52,044 bases of DNA from Bacillota bacterium (GTDB lineage Bacteria; Bacillota; Clostridia; Christensenellales; UMGS416). The number at the start of each line of letters is the position of its first letter. Position 1 is the stretch's first letter. Below, piece after piece: positions 6,989-15,627 of this stretch. The position numbers were made by a program, and so were the translations under genes. Location of the stretch: contig JAEYRA010000016.1 of the NCBI GenBank assembly GCA_023409755.1, positions 1 to 52,044 of the forward strand, given 5' to 3'. Under the pieces are notes generated by a model. That model saw only the letters and a list, made by a program, of their open reading frames with translations, was not told where the DNA came from and ran no database searches.

Positions 6989-7642
6989 ATGAAATCGGTT
7001 GAATGCGTAGGCAAAACCACCGAGGACGCCATTGCCGCCGCCCTCAAGCAACTGCGTCTGGACCGCAACCGTGTGGACATTGAGGTGCTGGACGAAGGCA
7101 GCCGAGGGATCCTCGGCATCGGCGCCAAGCTTGCCCGGGTCAAGGTGACCGAGATTGAGAAGATGAGTGCGCCTGCCAGCGTGGCGGTCAACTTCCTCAA
7201 GCGGGTTGCGACACTGATGGACCTGCCCGAACCCACCATACAGGTGGAGGAGGAAGGCGAGAACATGACCATTCGGGTGGATGGCGAAAACGTGGGTCCG
7301 ATGATCGGCCACCACGGCGACGCCCTGGACGCCCTGCAGCTGCTGACGGGCCTGGTTGTGAACCCCCAGGGCCATGACAGTGAAACCTACTACCGCGTAT
7401 CGTTGGACGTCAGCAACTATCGCGCCCGGCGGGAGGAAACCCTGACCCGTCTGGCCAACCACCTGGCGGAGAAGGCCATTCAGACCGGCCAGAAGCAGAA
7501 GCTGGAGCCGATGAACTCCTACGAGCGGCGCATCATCCACACGGCGTTGCAGGGTTTTGATGGCATCAGCACCTGGTCGGAGGGTGACGACCCCTACCGC
7601 CACGTCATCATCGCCGTGGCTAAGGCCAACGAAGAAGAATAA
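6989..7642 (+). CDS. jag: RNA-binding protein Jag/KhpB
   Basis: The protein has 217 residues with the three family domains in order. The Jag-N domain (about 1-50) contains EGSRGILGIGAKLARV. A KH domain carries the GxxG loop in IGHHGDALDALQLL (about 106-119). The C-terminal R3H domain carries R-x3-H at R180-H184. KhpB binds RNA with KhpA and is linked to cell division and envelope synthesis in Gram-positive bacteria. The ATG is 6 bases after the yidC stop, and its ribosome site (GGGAGGT) lies inside the last yidC codons, so the two are translationally coupled. Confidence 0.95.
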   Translation: MKSVECVGKTTEDAIAAALKQLRLDRNRVDIEVLDEGSRGILGIGAKLARVKVTEIEKMSAPASVAVNFLKRVATLMDLPEPTIQVEEEGENMTIRVDGENVGPMIGHHGDALDALQLLTGLVVNPQGHDSETYYRVSLDVSNYRARREETLTRLANHLAEKAIQTGQKQKLEPMNSYERRIIHTALQGFDGISTWSEGDDPYRHVIIAVAKANEEE

Positions 7643-7652
7643 CGGCACCAAC

Positions 7653-7685
7653 AAAGCCGCCCGGAAGGACGGCTTTTTGTTTCTG
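7653..7685 (+). terminator. Terminator after jag
   Basis: AAAGCCG pairs with CGGCTTT around a partly paired CCCGGAAGGA loop and runs into TTTTTGTTT. It ends the rpmH-jag transcript. Confidence 0.8.
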
Positions 7686-7730
7686 GAAGGGAGTAACGGA
7701 CTGACCGTCACCGGGCTCGTTTCCCGCCGC

Positions 7731-8216
7731 TCACTCTTCCTCCCTCACCGCACCTGCCAACCCGAGCTCCGCCATGGTCGCCCGCAGGCGGCGTGCCTTG
7801 TCACGGTTGAACTTCTTGCCCGGCTCGTAGAGCCAGTGCTGCAGCACATCGGCGTCTTTCAGGCATTCGTCGTAGGGGCCATCCACCTCGCCTTTGTCGC
7901 TGTGCCGGCGGATGCTTGTCACCACCGTGTCGATTTCCTCATCGGTGAAGCCTTCGATCGCCCGCAGCATGCAGGCGGCAATCTCCGCCCCGTGCCGGGC
8001 GTGGTCGCGCTCCTCCCCGGTTTCATAGGTGTAGAGGTCGTGCAGCATGCCGCCGGCGGCGCAGAGTTCTTGCGCCAGCCCCCGACGCGCCGCCAGCAGC
8101 GACGCCGTCACCGACACGCCGTAGAGATGGGCATACCCATCGTGGCGCAATTCGTTGTCGTCCTGCTCCAGGAGGATGCGATCCACCCGCCGCCTCAACC
8201 GCTCCAACCGTTCCAT
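7731..8216 (-). CDS. HD-domain hydrolase
   Basis: The protein has 161 residues. The ATG at 8216 follows AAAGGAG by about 8 bases. An HD phosphohydrolase core is visible: H in GYAHLYGV, the HD pair in GGMLHDLYTYE, a following histidine (ARHGAEIA), and a late aspartate in LKDADVLQHWL. Such short single-domain HD proteins hydrolyse nucleotides or phosphorylated metabolites; the substrate cannot be read from sequence. The gene is divergent from the dGTPase-like gene, which also has an HD domain, across a 92-base gap. Confidence 0.8.
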   Translation of the reverse strand: MERLERLRRRVDRILLEQDDNELRHDGYAHLYGVSVTASLLAARRGLAQELCAAGGMLHDLYTYETGEERDHARHGAEIAACMLRAIEGFTDEEIDTVVTSIRRHSDKGEVDGPYDECLKDADVLQHWLYEPGKKFNRDKARRLRATMAELGLAGAVREEE

Positions 8217-8308
8217 TCCATCGCTCCTTTTCTTGCATTTGCCCGGGATTCTGCTACTATTATACACAACGAGGGCCGAAACAACCGATGGCCCGCCGGG
8301 AGGACGCC

Positions 8309-9430
8309 ATGCAAAACCCGCTGACGGAGGCCCAACTGACGACCCGCCGACAGCCGCGACCCGAGGACGTGCGCGGCCCCTATTTCCGCGACCAAACGGC
8401 CATCATTCACTCCACGCCCTTCCGCCGCCTGAAGCACAAGACCCAGTTCCTCTTTGCGCCGGAGAATGACCACATCTGCACCCGCATTGAACACGTGCTC
8501 CATGTGGCGACCATCGCCGCCACCATCTGCCGGGGCCTGACCCGCCAGGGTTGGGCGCTGGATGGCGAGCTGGCCTATGCCGCGGGCTTGGGCCACGACC
8601 TGGGGCATGCACCTTTCGGCCACACCGGTGAGCGGGTGCTGCAAAGCCTGACCCAGGGTGCACTGCCGCGGCCCTTCCAGCACGAGCCGCACAGCCTGCG
8701 GGTGGTGGACTGCCTGGCCGACGGACAGGGCATGAACCTCACCTTCGCCGTGCGGGATGCCATCCTCTGCCACAATGGGGAGGTGTTCAAGCAGTGGCTG
8801 GAGCCTGACGGGCGGTTCATCGACCCGGCGGACAAGGCCGCCCAGGGCCTGACGACGCCGGCCACCTGGGAAGGCTGCGCTGTGCGCTTCGCCGATATCA
8901 TTGCCTATCTTGGACGGGATGTGGAGGACGCGCTGCGCGCCCACCTTATTGAGCGGCATGACCTGCCCGATGACATTCGCCTGGAATTAGGCGAGACCAA
9001 CGGCTCCATCATCAACACCCTGGTCATTGACCTCATTGAGACGTCGATGACGTCCCATGCCATGGGCTTCTCGGACCGGCGGTTCGCGCTGCTCCAACAC
9101 CTCAAGGACTTCAACTATGAGCGCATCTACAACCACGAACGGCTGCTGCGCTATCAGCAGTACTGCCGCCGCATCCTGGAAGGGTTGTTCGAGCACCTGC
9201 AACGCGGGCTGGATGAACTGGGCCGTGACCCCGCCGGTTGGCAGGAGCGCCCCCTGCCCTGTGACCGCGCCTTTGGCCGCTATCTGGCGCAGCGGACAAC
9301 CCTGTACGCCCGGGAAGGCGCCAACGACGCCCGCCTGCTGTGTGACTACATCGCCGGCATGAGCGACAACTACGCCCTGCGGTGCAACACCCAGCTCACC
9401 CAGCCTGAGCCCATTGCCTTCGACGACTGA
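8309..9430 (+). CDS. dGTPase-like HD triphosphohydrolase
   Basis: The protein has 373 residues. I chose the ATG at 8309 because GGGAGG lies 5 bases before it; an in-frame ATG at 8288 has no site. The order of motifs fits the Dgt family: FRRLKHKTQ, H in RIEHVLHVA, the metal-binding HD in GLGHDLGHAPFGHTGE, then ILCHNGE and a late aspartate in FADIIAYLGRD. Dgt enzymes cleave dNTPs to the nucleoside and triphosphate, or act as broader HD hydrolases. A Dgt-type protein of this shorter class often acts on several dNTPs, so I do not assign a strict substrate. Confidence 0.85.
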   Translation: MQNPLTEAQLTTRRQPRPEDVRGPYFRDQTAIIHSTPFRRLKHKTQFLFAPENDHICTRIEHVLHVATIAATICRGLTRQGWALDGELAYAAGLGHDLGHAPFGHTGERVLQSLTQGALPRPFQHEPHSLRVVDCLADGQGMNLTFAVRDAILCHNGEVFKQWLEPDGRFIDPADKAAQGLTTPATWEGCAVRFADIIAYLGRDVEDALRAHLIERHDLPDDIRLELGETNGSIINTLVIDLIETSMTSHAMGFSDRRFALLQHLKDFNYERIYNHERLLRYQQYCRRILEGLFEHLQRGLDELGRDPAGWQERPLPCDRAFGRYLAQRTTLYAREGANDARLLCDYIAGMSDNYALRCNTQLTQPEPIAFDD

Positions 9431-9585
9431 GGCCTCCCCTCTTGCTGTCGTGCAATGGGGCAGTGGTTTACTTGGCTCTCCGGCACGCACTGGGCAGCAC
9501 TGACGACCATAGCCCAAAAGAAACTTCTCCCTTTCATCACGAGAGAGAGATGATTGGCCGCCTATGCATGCCATCCACGTCTGCC

Positions 9586-10614
9586 CTATCCGTTAATGTC
9601 TCGGAGAGTCTCAATCACCGCGATGGCCTTTTCAAGCGGCATCTCATCGGGCAGCGGCTTGGCGGGGGCAAGAATGTAACCCCCGTCCTTATGGAAAATA
9701 TCCGCCAGCCGGAATATCTCCGCACGGATTTCCTGCGGCGTTCCATGGGTCAGGATGCCTTGGCTCCCCAGGCATCCCCAGAAGCCTAGCCGCCCCCCAA
9801 ACCGTTCCTTCAGACCCAAGGGCTCCATACCCCGCGCTTCGGGTTGCACGCTCTCGTGCACGTCCATGCCAATCTCGATGAGGTCCTCATAGATGTCGCA
9901 GATACTACCGCAGGAGTGCTGCATCACGATCTTGCCCTGCCGGTGTACCTCCGCGTAGATCCTGGCCCAACAAGGCTTGAAGTACTTGCGCCAAGTCTTC
10001 GCGCCCATGATGACACCGCGCTGGTCACCCCAGTCATCCCCAAACAGATAGGCGTCGGCAGGCACGTCCGCACAGGCACGCAGCATATCCATATAGAGGC
10101 TCGTTATCCGCTCGGTGGCCTCAAAGCAGAACTCCTCCTCCAGCAGCAGGTCGGCAAGTGCGTTCTCAAAGCCTCGCATGCGCCACAGTGCTTCGAAGAT
10201 GCCCCAACCCATGTTGATGACGCGGTAATGCTCGTTGTCCGCGTTGTAGCGTTCGGTCGCCTGCGGTTTATTCTCCAGAATCGGCTTGACAAAGGACTCG
10301 CTGGACGGGAATTCGTACCCCAGGAGCGTGGGTTCGGCCAACGGGGTCTCCTCCATGTGCCAGGGGCGCTTGTCCATCCGCCAGATGGCCCCCAGAGCAT
10401 CCCGGGAATGGACGTCATCGATTGGCTGCAGGCGGACCGTGTCCACCTCCAGGTAGCTGACGACGTATGTTTTCAAGAGCCTGTCCTGCCAGTCATCGCC
10501 GCCGTAGTGATCCGCCAGGCGTTTGGCCAAGCCGCTCTCTACTGCCAGCGTGTACGGCGTCTCATTGGTTCCCATGTGGCTCATCCGGCGTTTCACGATT
10601 TCCCTTGCCGTCAT
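9586..10614 (-). CDS. Uroporphyrinogen decarboxylase/MtaA-like methyltransferase family protein
   Basis: The protein has 342 residues, with GAGGAG about 9 bases before the chosen ATG, which gives the usual N terminus MTAREIVKRRMSH. It belongs to the URO-D superfamily TIM barrel. The HSCG motif (MQHSCGSICD) and the C-terminal cysteine (FWGCLGSQG) resemble the zinc site of corrinoid methyltransferases such as MtaA. True heme-pathway UroD enzymes lack this zinc motif, so a methyl transfer or demethylation role is more likely. Proteins of this subtype are common in gut Clostridia, often without a nearby corrinoid protein. No corrinoid protein is visible in this window. Confidence 0.75.
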   Translation of the reverse strand: MTAREIVKRRMSHMGTNETPYTLAVESGLAKRLADHYGGDDWQDRLLKTYVVSYLEVDTVRLQPIDDVHSRDALGAIWRMDKRPWHMEETPLAEPTLLGYEFPSSESFVKPILENKPQATERYNADNEHYRVINMGWGIFEALWRMRGFENALADLLLEEEFCFEATERITSLYMDMLRACADVPADAYLFGDDWGDQRGVIMGAKTWRKYFKPCWARIYAEVHRQGKIVMQHSCGSICDIYEDLIEIGMDVHESVQPEARGMEPLGLKERFGGRLGFWGCLGSQGILTHGTPQEIRAEIFRLADIFHKDGGYILAPAKPLPDEMPLEKAIAVIETLRDING

Positions 10615-10823
10615 GTCGATCCACTCCTCATGCCGCGTTATTTCTAGTGTATACCACAAAACCAGGTTGTGCCAGGGCTGTTACCCGGTTGCCGACGAGG
10701 GATGGATCAGAAGCTCTGCCCGGCCAATCGGGTGCCCCACCCCAACCCTCCATTCTGGCCTGGACAGTGCAGGCAGGCTGGGTGCCGGTGATACCAAGAA
10801 GCATCCCGGAGTACGGAAACAAC

Positions 10824-10857
10824 GGAGGGCATCGAGCACATGCGCTCGATGCCCTCC
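10824..10857 (-). terminator. Terminator after yhcH
   Basis: This is a perfect 14-bp stem (GGAGGGCATCGAGC with its complement) with a 6-base loop. On the minus strand it is followed by GTTGTTTCC. It lies 45 bases after the stop of the YhcH gene. Confidence 0.75.
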
Positions 10858-10901
10858 TGTCATAGCCTTGACGCAGTGGGCTTCCCCATCAATCCGGCTG
10901 C

Positions 10902-11354
10902 TTACAGCTTCACTTTTACTACGATCTTCCGGACTTTGCCCGCACTCTCCAGCAGGCAGCCGGGCTTGTGCAAATCCTCCGGGAAGAAGATAGCGAAGGT
11001 CTCCGCCGGGCACCGCAGCGCCGTGCTGGGGCCTTCCTCAAAGTAGACGATGTCCTTCTCCGGGATGTAGTCGCCCTTCTGCGCCAGCGTGCCGGCGGGG
11101 GTGTAATACATGGTCTCCTGACCCTCGGCCACAAACTGCACGTCGAGGTAATTGCGGTGAGCTTCCCACTTCTTGGCCGTCGGCTCGGCGCTGTCATACT
11201 CCTGCACCAGGGCATAGATGCGGTCACCGTCAATCTCGTACCGCCCCACCGGCTGGGGGTTCTTCTGCCACGCGCGGATGTAGGCGAAGGCCTTGTCCAG
11301 GCCGGCCTGCAGCGCCTCGTACCGGGCGCTCTTCTCCAGTGTTCCAATGACCAT
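10902..11354 (-). CDS. YhcH/YjgK/YiaL family cupin-like protein
   Basis: The protein has 150 residues and a strong AAAGGAGG site before the ATG at 11354. Family motifs include the central EAHRNYLDVQFVAEGQE, whose glutamate and histidine contribute to metal binding in homologues, and FAIFFPEDLHKPG, with a further histidine. The fold is a beta-sandwich related to EbgC and to the sialate anomerase NanQ; members are thought to act on free sugars or sugar acids, often as anomerases. The neighbours (phosphofructokinase upstream on the same strand) are compatible with sugar metabolism but do not name a substrate. Confidence 0.85.
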   Translation of the reverse strand: MVIGTLEKSARYEALQAGLDKAFAYIRAWQKNPQPVGRYEIDGDRIYALVQEYDSAEPTAKKWEAHRNYLDVQFVAEGQETMYYTPAGTLAQKGDYIPEKDIVYFEEGPSTALRCPAETFAIFFPEDLHKPGCLLESAGKVRKIVVKVKL

Positions 11355-11476
11355 TGTCGGTTCCTCCTTTATTGGTCGTCCCCCCATGCTTTGACACGAG
11401 GGGTGTGCGTTCCTGCCAAAAGGCGCTCCCGTTTTAGCGGAAGGCCACGGTGTGTAGACAACCCTTGCTCCTGCCC

Positions 11477-12544
11477 TCAATCACCGAAGGCAATGCCGAT
11501 GTCTTTGCCCAGGCGAATGAGCTCATGACCAGCGGGCACAAGCTTGCCCTTTCCGGCGATGTCGATGAGTTTGTTGGCCACAACCTGATCACCCTTGAGC
11601 GCCACCGTTGTGCCGTATTCCTCCCGCTTGATGAGCTCGGCCGCGAACGCGCCAAACTTGGTGGCCAGCACCCGGTCGTAGGCCGAAGGTGACCCGCCCC
11701 GCTGGATGTGCCCCGGCACCACCACGCGAGTCTCAGCCCCGGTGCGGGCCTGCAGCTCCTGGGCGATGCGGTAGGAGACGGGCATGGTGCGCCCCTCCAG
11801 CACGGCCTTGAGCTCCTTCTTGGGCAGGGCGGCTTCCTCGCGGCTCATGGCGCCCTCCGCCACCGCCAGAATGGAGAAATTCTTGCCCCGCTTGCGCCGT
11901 TCCTCCACCGCTTCGGTCACCTTGTCCATGTCATAAGGCACCTCGGGCAGCAGGATGATGTCCGCGCCGCCGGCCACCCCGGCATAGAGCGTCAGCCACC
12001 CGGCTTTGTTGCCCATGAGCTCGATGACCATGACCCGCCCGTGGGACGTCGCCGTGGTGTGGATGCGATCCACGACCTCGGTGGCAATGTCCACCGCCGT
12101 ATGGAAGCCAAAGGTCACGTCGGTGCCCCACAGATCGTTGTCAATCGTCTTGGGCAGGCCAATGACGTTGAGCCCCTCTTCGCTTAGTAGGTTTGCCGTC
12201 TTATGGGTGCCGTTGCCGCCCAGTGTCACCAGGCAGTCGAGCTTCAGCTTCTCGTAGTTCTTCTTCATCTCGCGGACCTTGTCCACGTTGTCGGTCACCA
12301 CGCGCATCAGCTTGAAAGGCTGGCGGGAAGTGCCCAGAATGGTGCCGCCCAGCGTGAGGATGCCGGAGAATTCACTCCGGTCCATCTGCCGGTATTCCCC
12401 CTCAATGAGGCCCTTGTAGCCATTGCCAAACCCGATGAGTTCGGCATCGAAGAGTTCATAGGCCGCCTTGGCCACACCGCGAATGGCGGCGTTCAGGCCG
12501 GGGCAATCCCCACCGCTGGTTAAAAGGCCGATCCTGCGCTTCAT
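11477..12544 (-). CDS. pfkA: 6-phosphofructokinase with mixed ATP/PPi-type active site
   Basis: The protein is 355 residues, slightly long for a single-domain PFK. Motifs: TSGGDCPGLNA at residues 9-19, GGNGTHK at 109-115, PKTIDND at 131-137 and VVPGHIQRGGSPSAYDR near the end. The catalytic base is Asp135. By E. coli numbering, residue 104 is Gly (an ATP-type mark), residue 124 is Lys (a PPi-type mark), and residue 103 is Asn instead of Asp. This matches the mixed-substrate PFK group rather than classic PfkA. The enzyme phosphorylates fructose 6-phosphate in glycolysis; the phosphoryl donor cannot be fixed by sequence alone. Confidence 0.92.
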   Translation of the reverse strand: MKRRIGLLTSGGDCPGLNAAIRGVAKAAYELFDAELIGFGNGYKGLIEGEYRQMDRSEFSGILTLGGTILGTSRQPFKLMRVVTDNVDKVREMKKNYEKLKLDCLVTLGGNGTHKTANLLSEEGLNVIGLPKTIDNDLWGTDVTFGFHTAVDIATEVVDRIHTTATSHGRVMVIELMGNKAGWLTLYAGVAGGADIILLPEVPYDMDKVTEAVEERRKRGKNFSILAVAEGAMSREEAALPKKELKAVLEGRTMPVSYRIAQELQARTGAETRVVVPGHIQRGGSPSAYDRVLATKFGAFAAELIKREEYGTTVALKGDQVVANKLIDIAGKGKLVPAGHELIRLGKDIGIAFGD

Positions 12545-12599
12545 AGTGCCTTCCTACCTCTCCTTTGTAGTGTGGACGGCCTTGCCGACGCTATGCATC

Positions 12600-13076
12600 T
12601 CAGCCGTTGTCGCTATGGTACTTGTGGTCGATGAGTGCCGTCAACAGCAGCGCCATCTCCATGGGGAACCCGGTGTCGATCGTCTCCACCTCATAGGTAT
12701 CGGTGAAGGCCAGGAAGCGCTTTGCGATAGTTGCCACGGTGCCTGCCGGCCCCTGCACGGTGAAGTTGTGGCGCAGCATGTCGCCCGTCATCGTGTAGTG
12801 GTCCCCACCCGCGGGGCTCATCTCCCACTCCGGGGAGAAACTCATGAACGGAATCTCCAGCCCGCCGCGCAGGGTTCCGCACTCCCACTCCGCGTGGCCA
12901 GTCATCACCGGCCACTCGCACCAGGCCAGCAGCCGGCCATCCATGTCATGCACTTCCTTGCGCCGCTCCGGCGACAGGATCGCCGAGGTAATCTCATATA
13001 GCTGGCGGCCATGGCCATCGATGGCCCGGTATTGCTTGCCAAACGCCATGACGCGCTGGCGAACTGTCAGTTGCAT
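12600..13076 (-). CDS. LURP-one-related (Tubby-like fold) protein
   Basis: The protein has 158 residues and a GAGGAGAG site before the ATG. The start, MQLTVRQRVMAFGKQYRAIDGHGRQLYEITS, is the usual entry of the LURP-one-related/YxjI family, a 12-stranded barrel resembling the Tubby C-terminal domain and phospholipid scramblases. The last part, YEVETIDTGFPMEMALLLTALIDHKYHSDNG, contains the expected buried C-terminal helix and a short polar tail. The biochemical role in bacteria is unknown. The gene is divergent from the GH3 lipoprotein and has its own promoter. Confidence 0.85.
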   Translation of the reverse strand: MQLTVRQRVMAFGKQYRAIDGHGRQLYEITSAILSPERRKEVHDMDGRLLAWCEWPVMTGHAEWECGTLRGGLEIPFMSFSPEWEMSPAGGDHYTMTGDMLRHNFTVQGPAGTVATIAKRFLAFTDTYEVETIDTGFPMEMALLLTALIDHKYHSDNG

Positions 13077-13124
13077 AGACTCTCCTCATCTCCAACCGTT
13101 GGGGCTGGATGCTCTTACCAGTCT

Positions 13125-13153
13125 ATCATATCGGGCAGCTGCGTCTGTGGCAA
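13125..13153 (-). promoter_or_regulatory. Promoter of the LURP-one-like gene
   Basis: On the minus strand TTGCCA (13148-13153) and TATGAT (13125-13130) are separated by 17 bases, ahead of the start at 13076. Confidence 0.6.
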
Positions 13154-13190
13154 GTGCCCCTGTGGAAAAAAGGCTCAACACGCCGCGACG

Positions 13191-13199
13191 TGGTATACT
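13191..13199 (+). promoter_or_regulatory. Extended -10 promoter of the GH3 gene
   Basis: TGGTATACT is an extended -10 element (TGn before TATACT) about 40 bases before the GH3 start. The -35 region is poor, which is usual for this promoter class. Confidence 0.5.
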
Positions 13200-13240
13200 G
13201 ATGCCATGGAATGCCAACATCCTTCTTGTGGAGCGCTGAA

Positions 13241-14368
13241 ATGAAACACATCCGCTTGCTCACCATACTGATGCCGCTGCTGATGATGAACGCCTGCGCC
13301 TTGCGACAGCCCGGTAATCCGCCTACCCCTCCACCCACGCCGACGCCTAGCCCCGACCCGCTGGCCGGTTGGACGCTCGAGAGCAAGGTGGCACAACTCT
13401 TCCTGGTGACGCCGGAAACGATCACAAACGGGCCGCTGCTCCCCGCCGGGGACGAGGCCCAGGCCCGCTATGACGAGTTCCCGGTCGGTGGTTTTATTTT
13501 CTTCAAAGATAACATCACCGACAAAGAACAGACCGTTTCCTTTGTGAAGAGTATCAGGGCGCTCAGCGACAAACCCATCTGGATCGCCGTGGACATGGAA
13601 GGCGGCCGAGTGAATCGCTTTCCCTCCGATGCCTTCCCCTACATGGCTGAGCCCGCGCTCACACTGGCCCAGCAAAACGATCCGGAGGGCGTCCGGGCTC
13701 TGCACCGCCACATGGGGCAAGATTTATTGGCCTGGGGCTTTGATGTGGACTTTGCCCCTGTCGCCGACATTTACTCCAACCCGGAAAACAAAGTCATTGG
13801 CACACGTGCATTCGGCACCACGCCGGAGGGTGCCTCCCCCTATGTGGCGGCCGCCGTACAGGGCCTCCAGGAAGCCGGCGTGCTGCCCGTGCTCAAGCAC
13901 TTCCCCGGCCATGGCGATACCACCGGCGACACCCATGTGGGCGCCGTGCAGGCGACCAAGACACTCAAAGAAATGGAGCAATTTGAGTTTTTACCCTTTG
14001 AGGCGGGCTTCCGGGCCGGCGGTGACGCCGTCATGGTGGCCCATGTACTCTGCCCCAATGTGACCGATGACGGTGTGCCCGCTTCCCTCTCCCACGGGAT
14101 CATCACCGATATTCTGCGTAAGCAGCTTGGCTTTGACGGTCTCGTGTTCACCGACGCCCTCAACATGGATGCGGTGGCCAAGTATTACACCCCAAGCGAG
14201 GCCGCTGTCAGGGCCATTGAGGCCGGTGCCGACGTGCTGCTGATGCCCGCCGATTCTCAAGCGGCTTTCGCCGGTGTATTGGCGGCGGTGAAAAACGGGG
14301 ATATCACCGAACACCGCATCGACCAATCGGTGCTGCGGATCCTCAAACACAAGCAGGGCGGGCAATAA
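13241..14368 (+). CDS. GH3 beta-N-acetylhexosaminidase-like lipoprotein (NagZ/NagA type)
   Basis: The protein has 375 residues, starting at MKHIRLL after a GGAGCG site. A lipoprotein signal peptide ends at a lipobox-like MMNAC, and a proline/threonine-rich linker (PPTPPPTPTPSPDP) places the enzyme outside the membrane. The GH3 TIM barrel carries AVDMEGGRVNRF, the family signature KHFPGHGDTTGDTHVG (with the histidine of the acid/base Asp-His dyad) and the nucleophile in VFTDALNMDAV. GH3 enzymes of this single-domain form release GlcNAc from peptidoglycan or chitin fragments, so a wall-recycling role is likely. An alternative is activity on another beta-glycoside. Confidence 0.9.
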   Translation: MKHIRLLTILMPLLMMNACALRQPGNPPTPPPTPTPSPDPLAGWTLESKVAQLFLVTPETITNGPLLPAGDEAQARYDEFPVGGFIFFKDNITDKEQTVSFVKSIRALSDKPIWIAVDMEGGRVNRFPSDAFPYMAEPALTLAQQNDPEGVRALHRHMGQDLLAWGFDVDFAPVADIYSNPENKVIGTRAFGTTPEGASPYVAAAVQGLQEAGVLPVLKHFPGHGDTTGDTHVGAVQATKTLKEMEQFEFLPFEAGFRAGGDAVMVAHVLCPNVTDDGVPASLSHGIITDILRKQLGFDGLVFTDALNMDAVAKYYTPSEAAVRAIEAGADVLLMPADSQAAFAGVLAAVKNGDITEHRIDQSVLRILKHKQGGQ

Positions 14369-14389
14369 TCTGCTGGCCAAGCAAAAGAT

Positions 14390-14421
14390 GGGAGCGAGAT
14401 GCGTGCTTCCTTGTCGCTCCC
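14390..14421. other. Inverted repeat between GH3 and the next gene
   Basis: GGGAGCGA (14390-14397) and TCGCTCCC (14414-14421) form an 8-bp stem with a 16-base loop. On the plus strand it lacks a T run; on the minus strand it runs into ATCTTTTGC. It may weakly end the GH3 transcript. Confidence 0.35.
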
Positions 14422-14503
14422 TCCGCAGGTGGCTGTTGCATTTGCCGCCCCATTTGCCTACACAACCGGAGGATTGCGGCGCACAGAGGCAGGGAGGGAA
14501 TCC

Positions 14504-15571
14504 ATGGAAGAGCAATGGGCCCAATGGCTGATGGAGAACGGTGGTGCCTCCATTCGATACCGGGTGGCCAGGGAGTTGCTGAGGGAGACCTCCTGTATGC
14601 AGCACCTGCAGGACCATCTGGTGAACGATCCTCAAGCGCAGCTGTGGCTGACCCACCTGAAGGCCATGCCGCCCATACGGCTCAATGATATCCACGGCAG
14701 CGGAGATGGGCAGTTTGAGAATGCCATGGCCAAACTGCTGCGACTGGGGTTCCACGCAGGCATTCCCGCCTTTGACGCCTTGGTGGCCCCCTATCTGGAT
14801 CAGCTGGCGCAGGTAAGCGCACATGCGGCCTGCCAGCGGGCATCGTTTTCCGCGATTGTCCTGTCCGGGCTGCTGGTCGCCGCCGGTTACCGCACCGATG
14901 CTCTGCTGCACCATGTCCGCGGCAGCCTGGCCGAGCTGGCACGCTATGCCACCCAAGGCTGGCCGGAGCTTTACGAAGAGGAGCGCTCGACCTACCGAGG
15001 CATCCCCCCGGTGTGGAGGGACAAACCCCTGATCAAGCCGGCGCTCATCGCCCGGTATGGGTACTGCTTTCCCCTCGTGTATGACCTGTATGCGCTGGGC
15101 AGTCTGTACGGTGAGGATCGTCAAATGGACACCTGGATCGATGCGATCCTGGGATGCGTGCTCAGCGAAGCGTTCCACAGCACCGTAGCGGATGGATATG
15201 GGATCCTTGCTGCTGACCATGGCCGTTACTACGCCATGGGGTGGGACCCGAAACTGCCGGGGTACTTCGATGTGGACGACGCCATCGAGCATTGCCCCAA
15301 TCGAATGGTCCTGTATGCCGAACTGTTGTCTCCTCTGCCCGCAGCCACATCCACCACTTGGTACAACGCTGTTGCGTCTCACCTGGCCTCGCTTCGCTCC
15401 CAGGATGGTCAGGTGTGTTTCCCTTCCCACTACCTGCCTGAGACAAGCGGATACGCCGTGACGGGCAGCCACATGGGATTGGGGGAAAACAGACGCCGCC
15501 GCCAGTGGCGTGTGCTGGAATCCACCTTTGTACTGTACCGGATGCATTCCCTTTCAAAAGGCAATGCGTAA
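14504..15571 (+). CDS. Conserved hypothetical protein, possible alpha/alpha-toroid fold
   Basis: The protein has 355 residues, with an AGGGAGGG site before the chosen ATG. The start (WAQWLMENGGASIRYRVARELL) resembles a group of bacterial proteins of unknown function that are helical throughout and distantly like prenyltransferase/terpenoid-cyclase toroids. The rest has repeated helical stretches with aromatic residues, and the C-terminal part (SQDGQVCFPSHYL...RRRQWRVLESTFVLYRMH) looks like a closing helical repeat. There is no signal peptide. It follows the GH3 gene by 135 bases on the same strand and ends at a bidirectional terminator. I cannot assign a function. Confidence 0.7.
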   Translation: MEEQWAQWLMENGGASIRYRVARELLRETSCMQHLQDHLVNDPQAQLWLTHLKAMPPIRLNDIHGSGDGQFENAMAKLLRLGFHAGIPAFDALVAPYLDQLAQVSAHAACQRASFSAIVLSGLLVAAGYRTDALLHHVRGSLAELARYATQGWPELYEEERSTYRGIPPVWRDKPLIKPALIARYGYCFPLVYDLYALGSLYGEDRQMDTWIDAILGCVLSEAFHSTVADGYGILAADHGRYYAMGWDPKLPGYFDVDDAIEHCPNRMVLYAELLSPLPAATSTTWYNAVASHLASLRSQDGQVCFPSHYLPETSGYAVTGSHMGLGENRRRRQWRVLESTFVLYRMHSLSKGNA

Positions 15572-15577
15572 ACAACA

Positions 15578-15610
15578 AAGGAGCGGCCAAACTGGCCGCT
15601 CCTTTTCCTT
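15578..15610. terminator. Bidirectional terminator between the hypothetical gene and rplA
   Basis: AAGGAGCGGCCA (15578-15589) pairs with TGGCCGCTCCTT (15593-15604). It is followed by TTCC on the plus strand and by TTTGTTGTTT on the minus strand, so it can end both convergent transcripts. Confidence 0.85.
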
Positions 15611-15627
15611 ACTCCCGCTGGTGATCT

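Noticed and set aside
6074..7711. Long minus-strand frame across yidC and jag
   Set aside because: It is antisense to two certain genes, with His- and Gly-rich low-complexity translation and no family signature.
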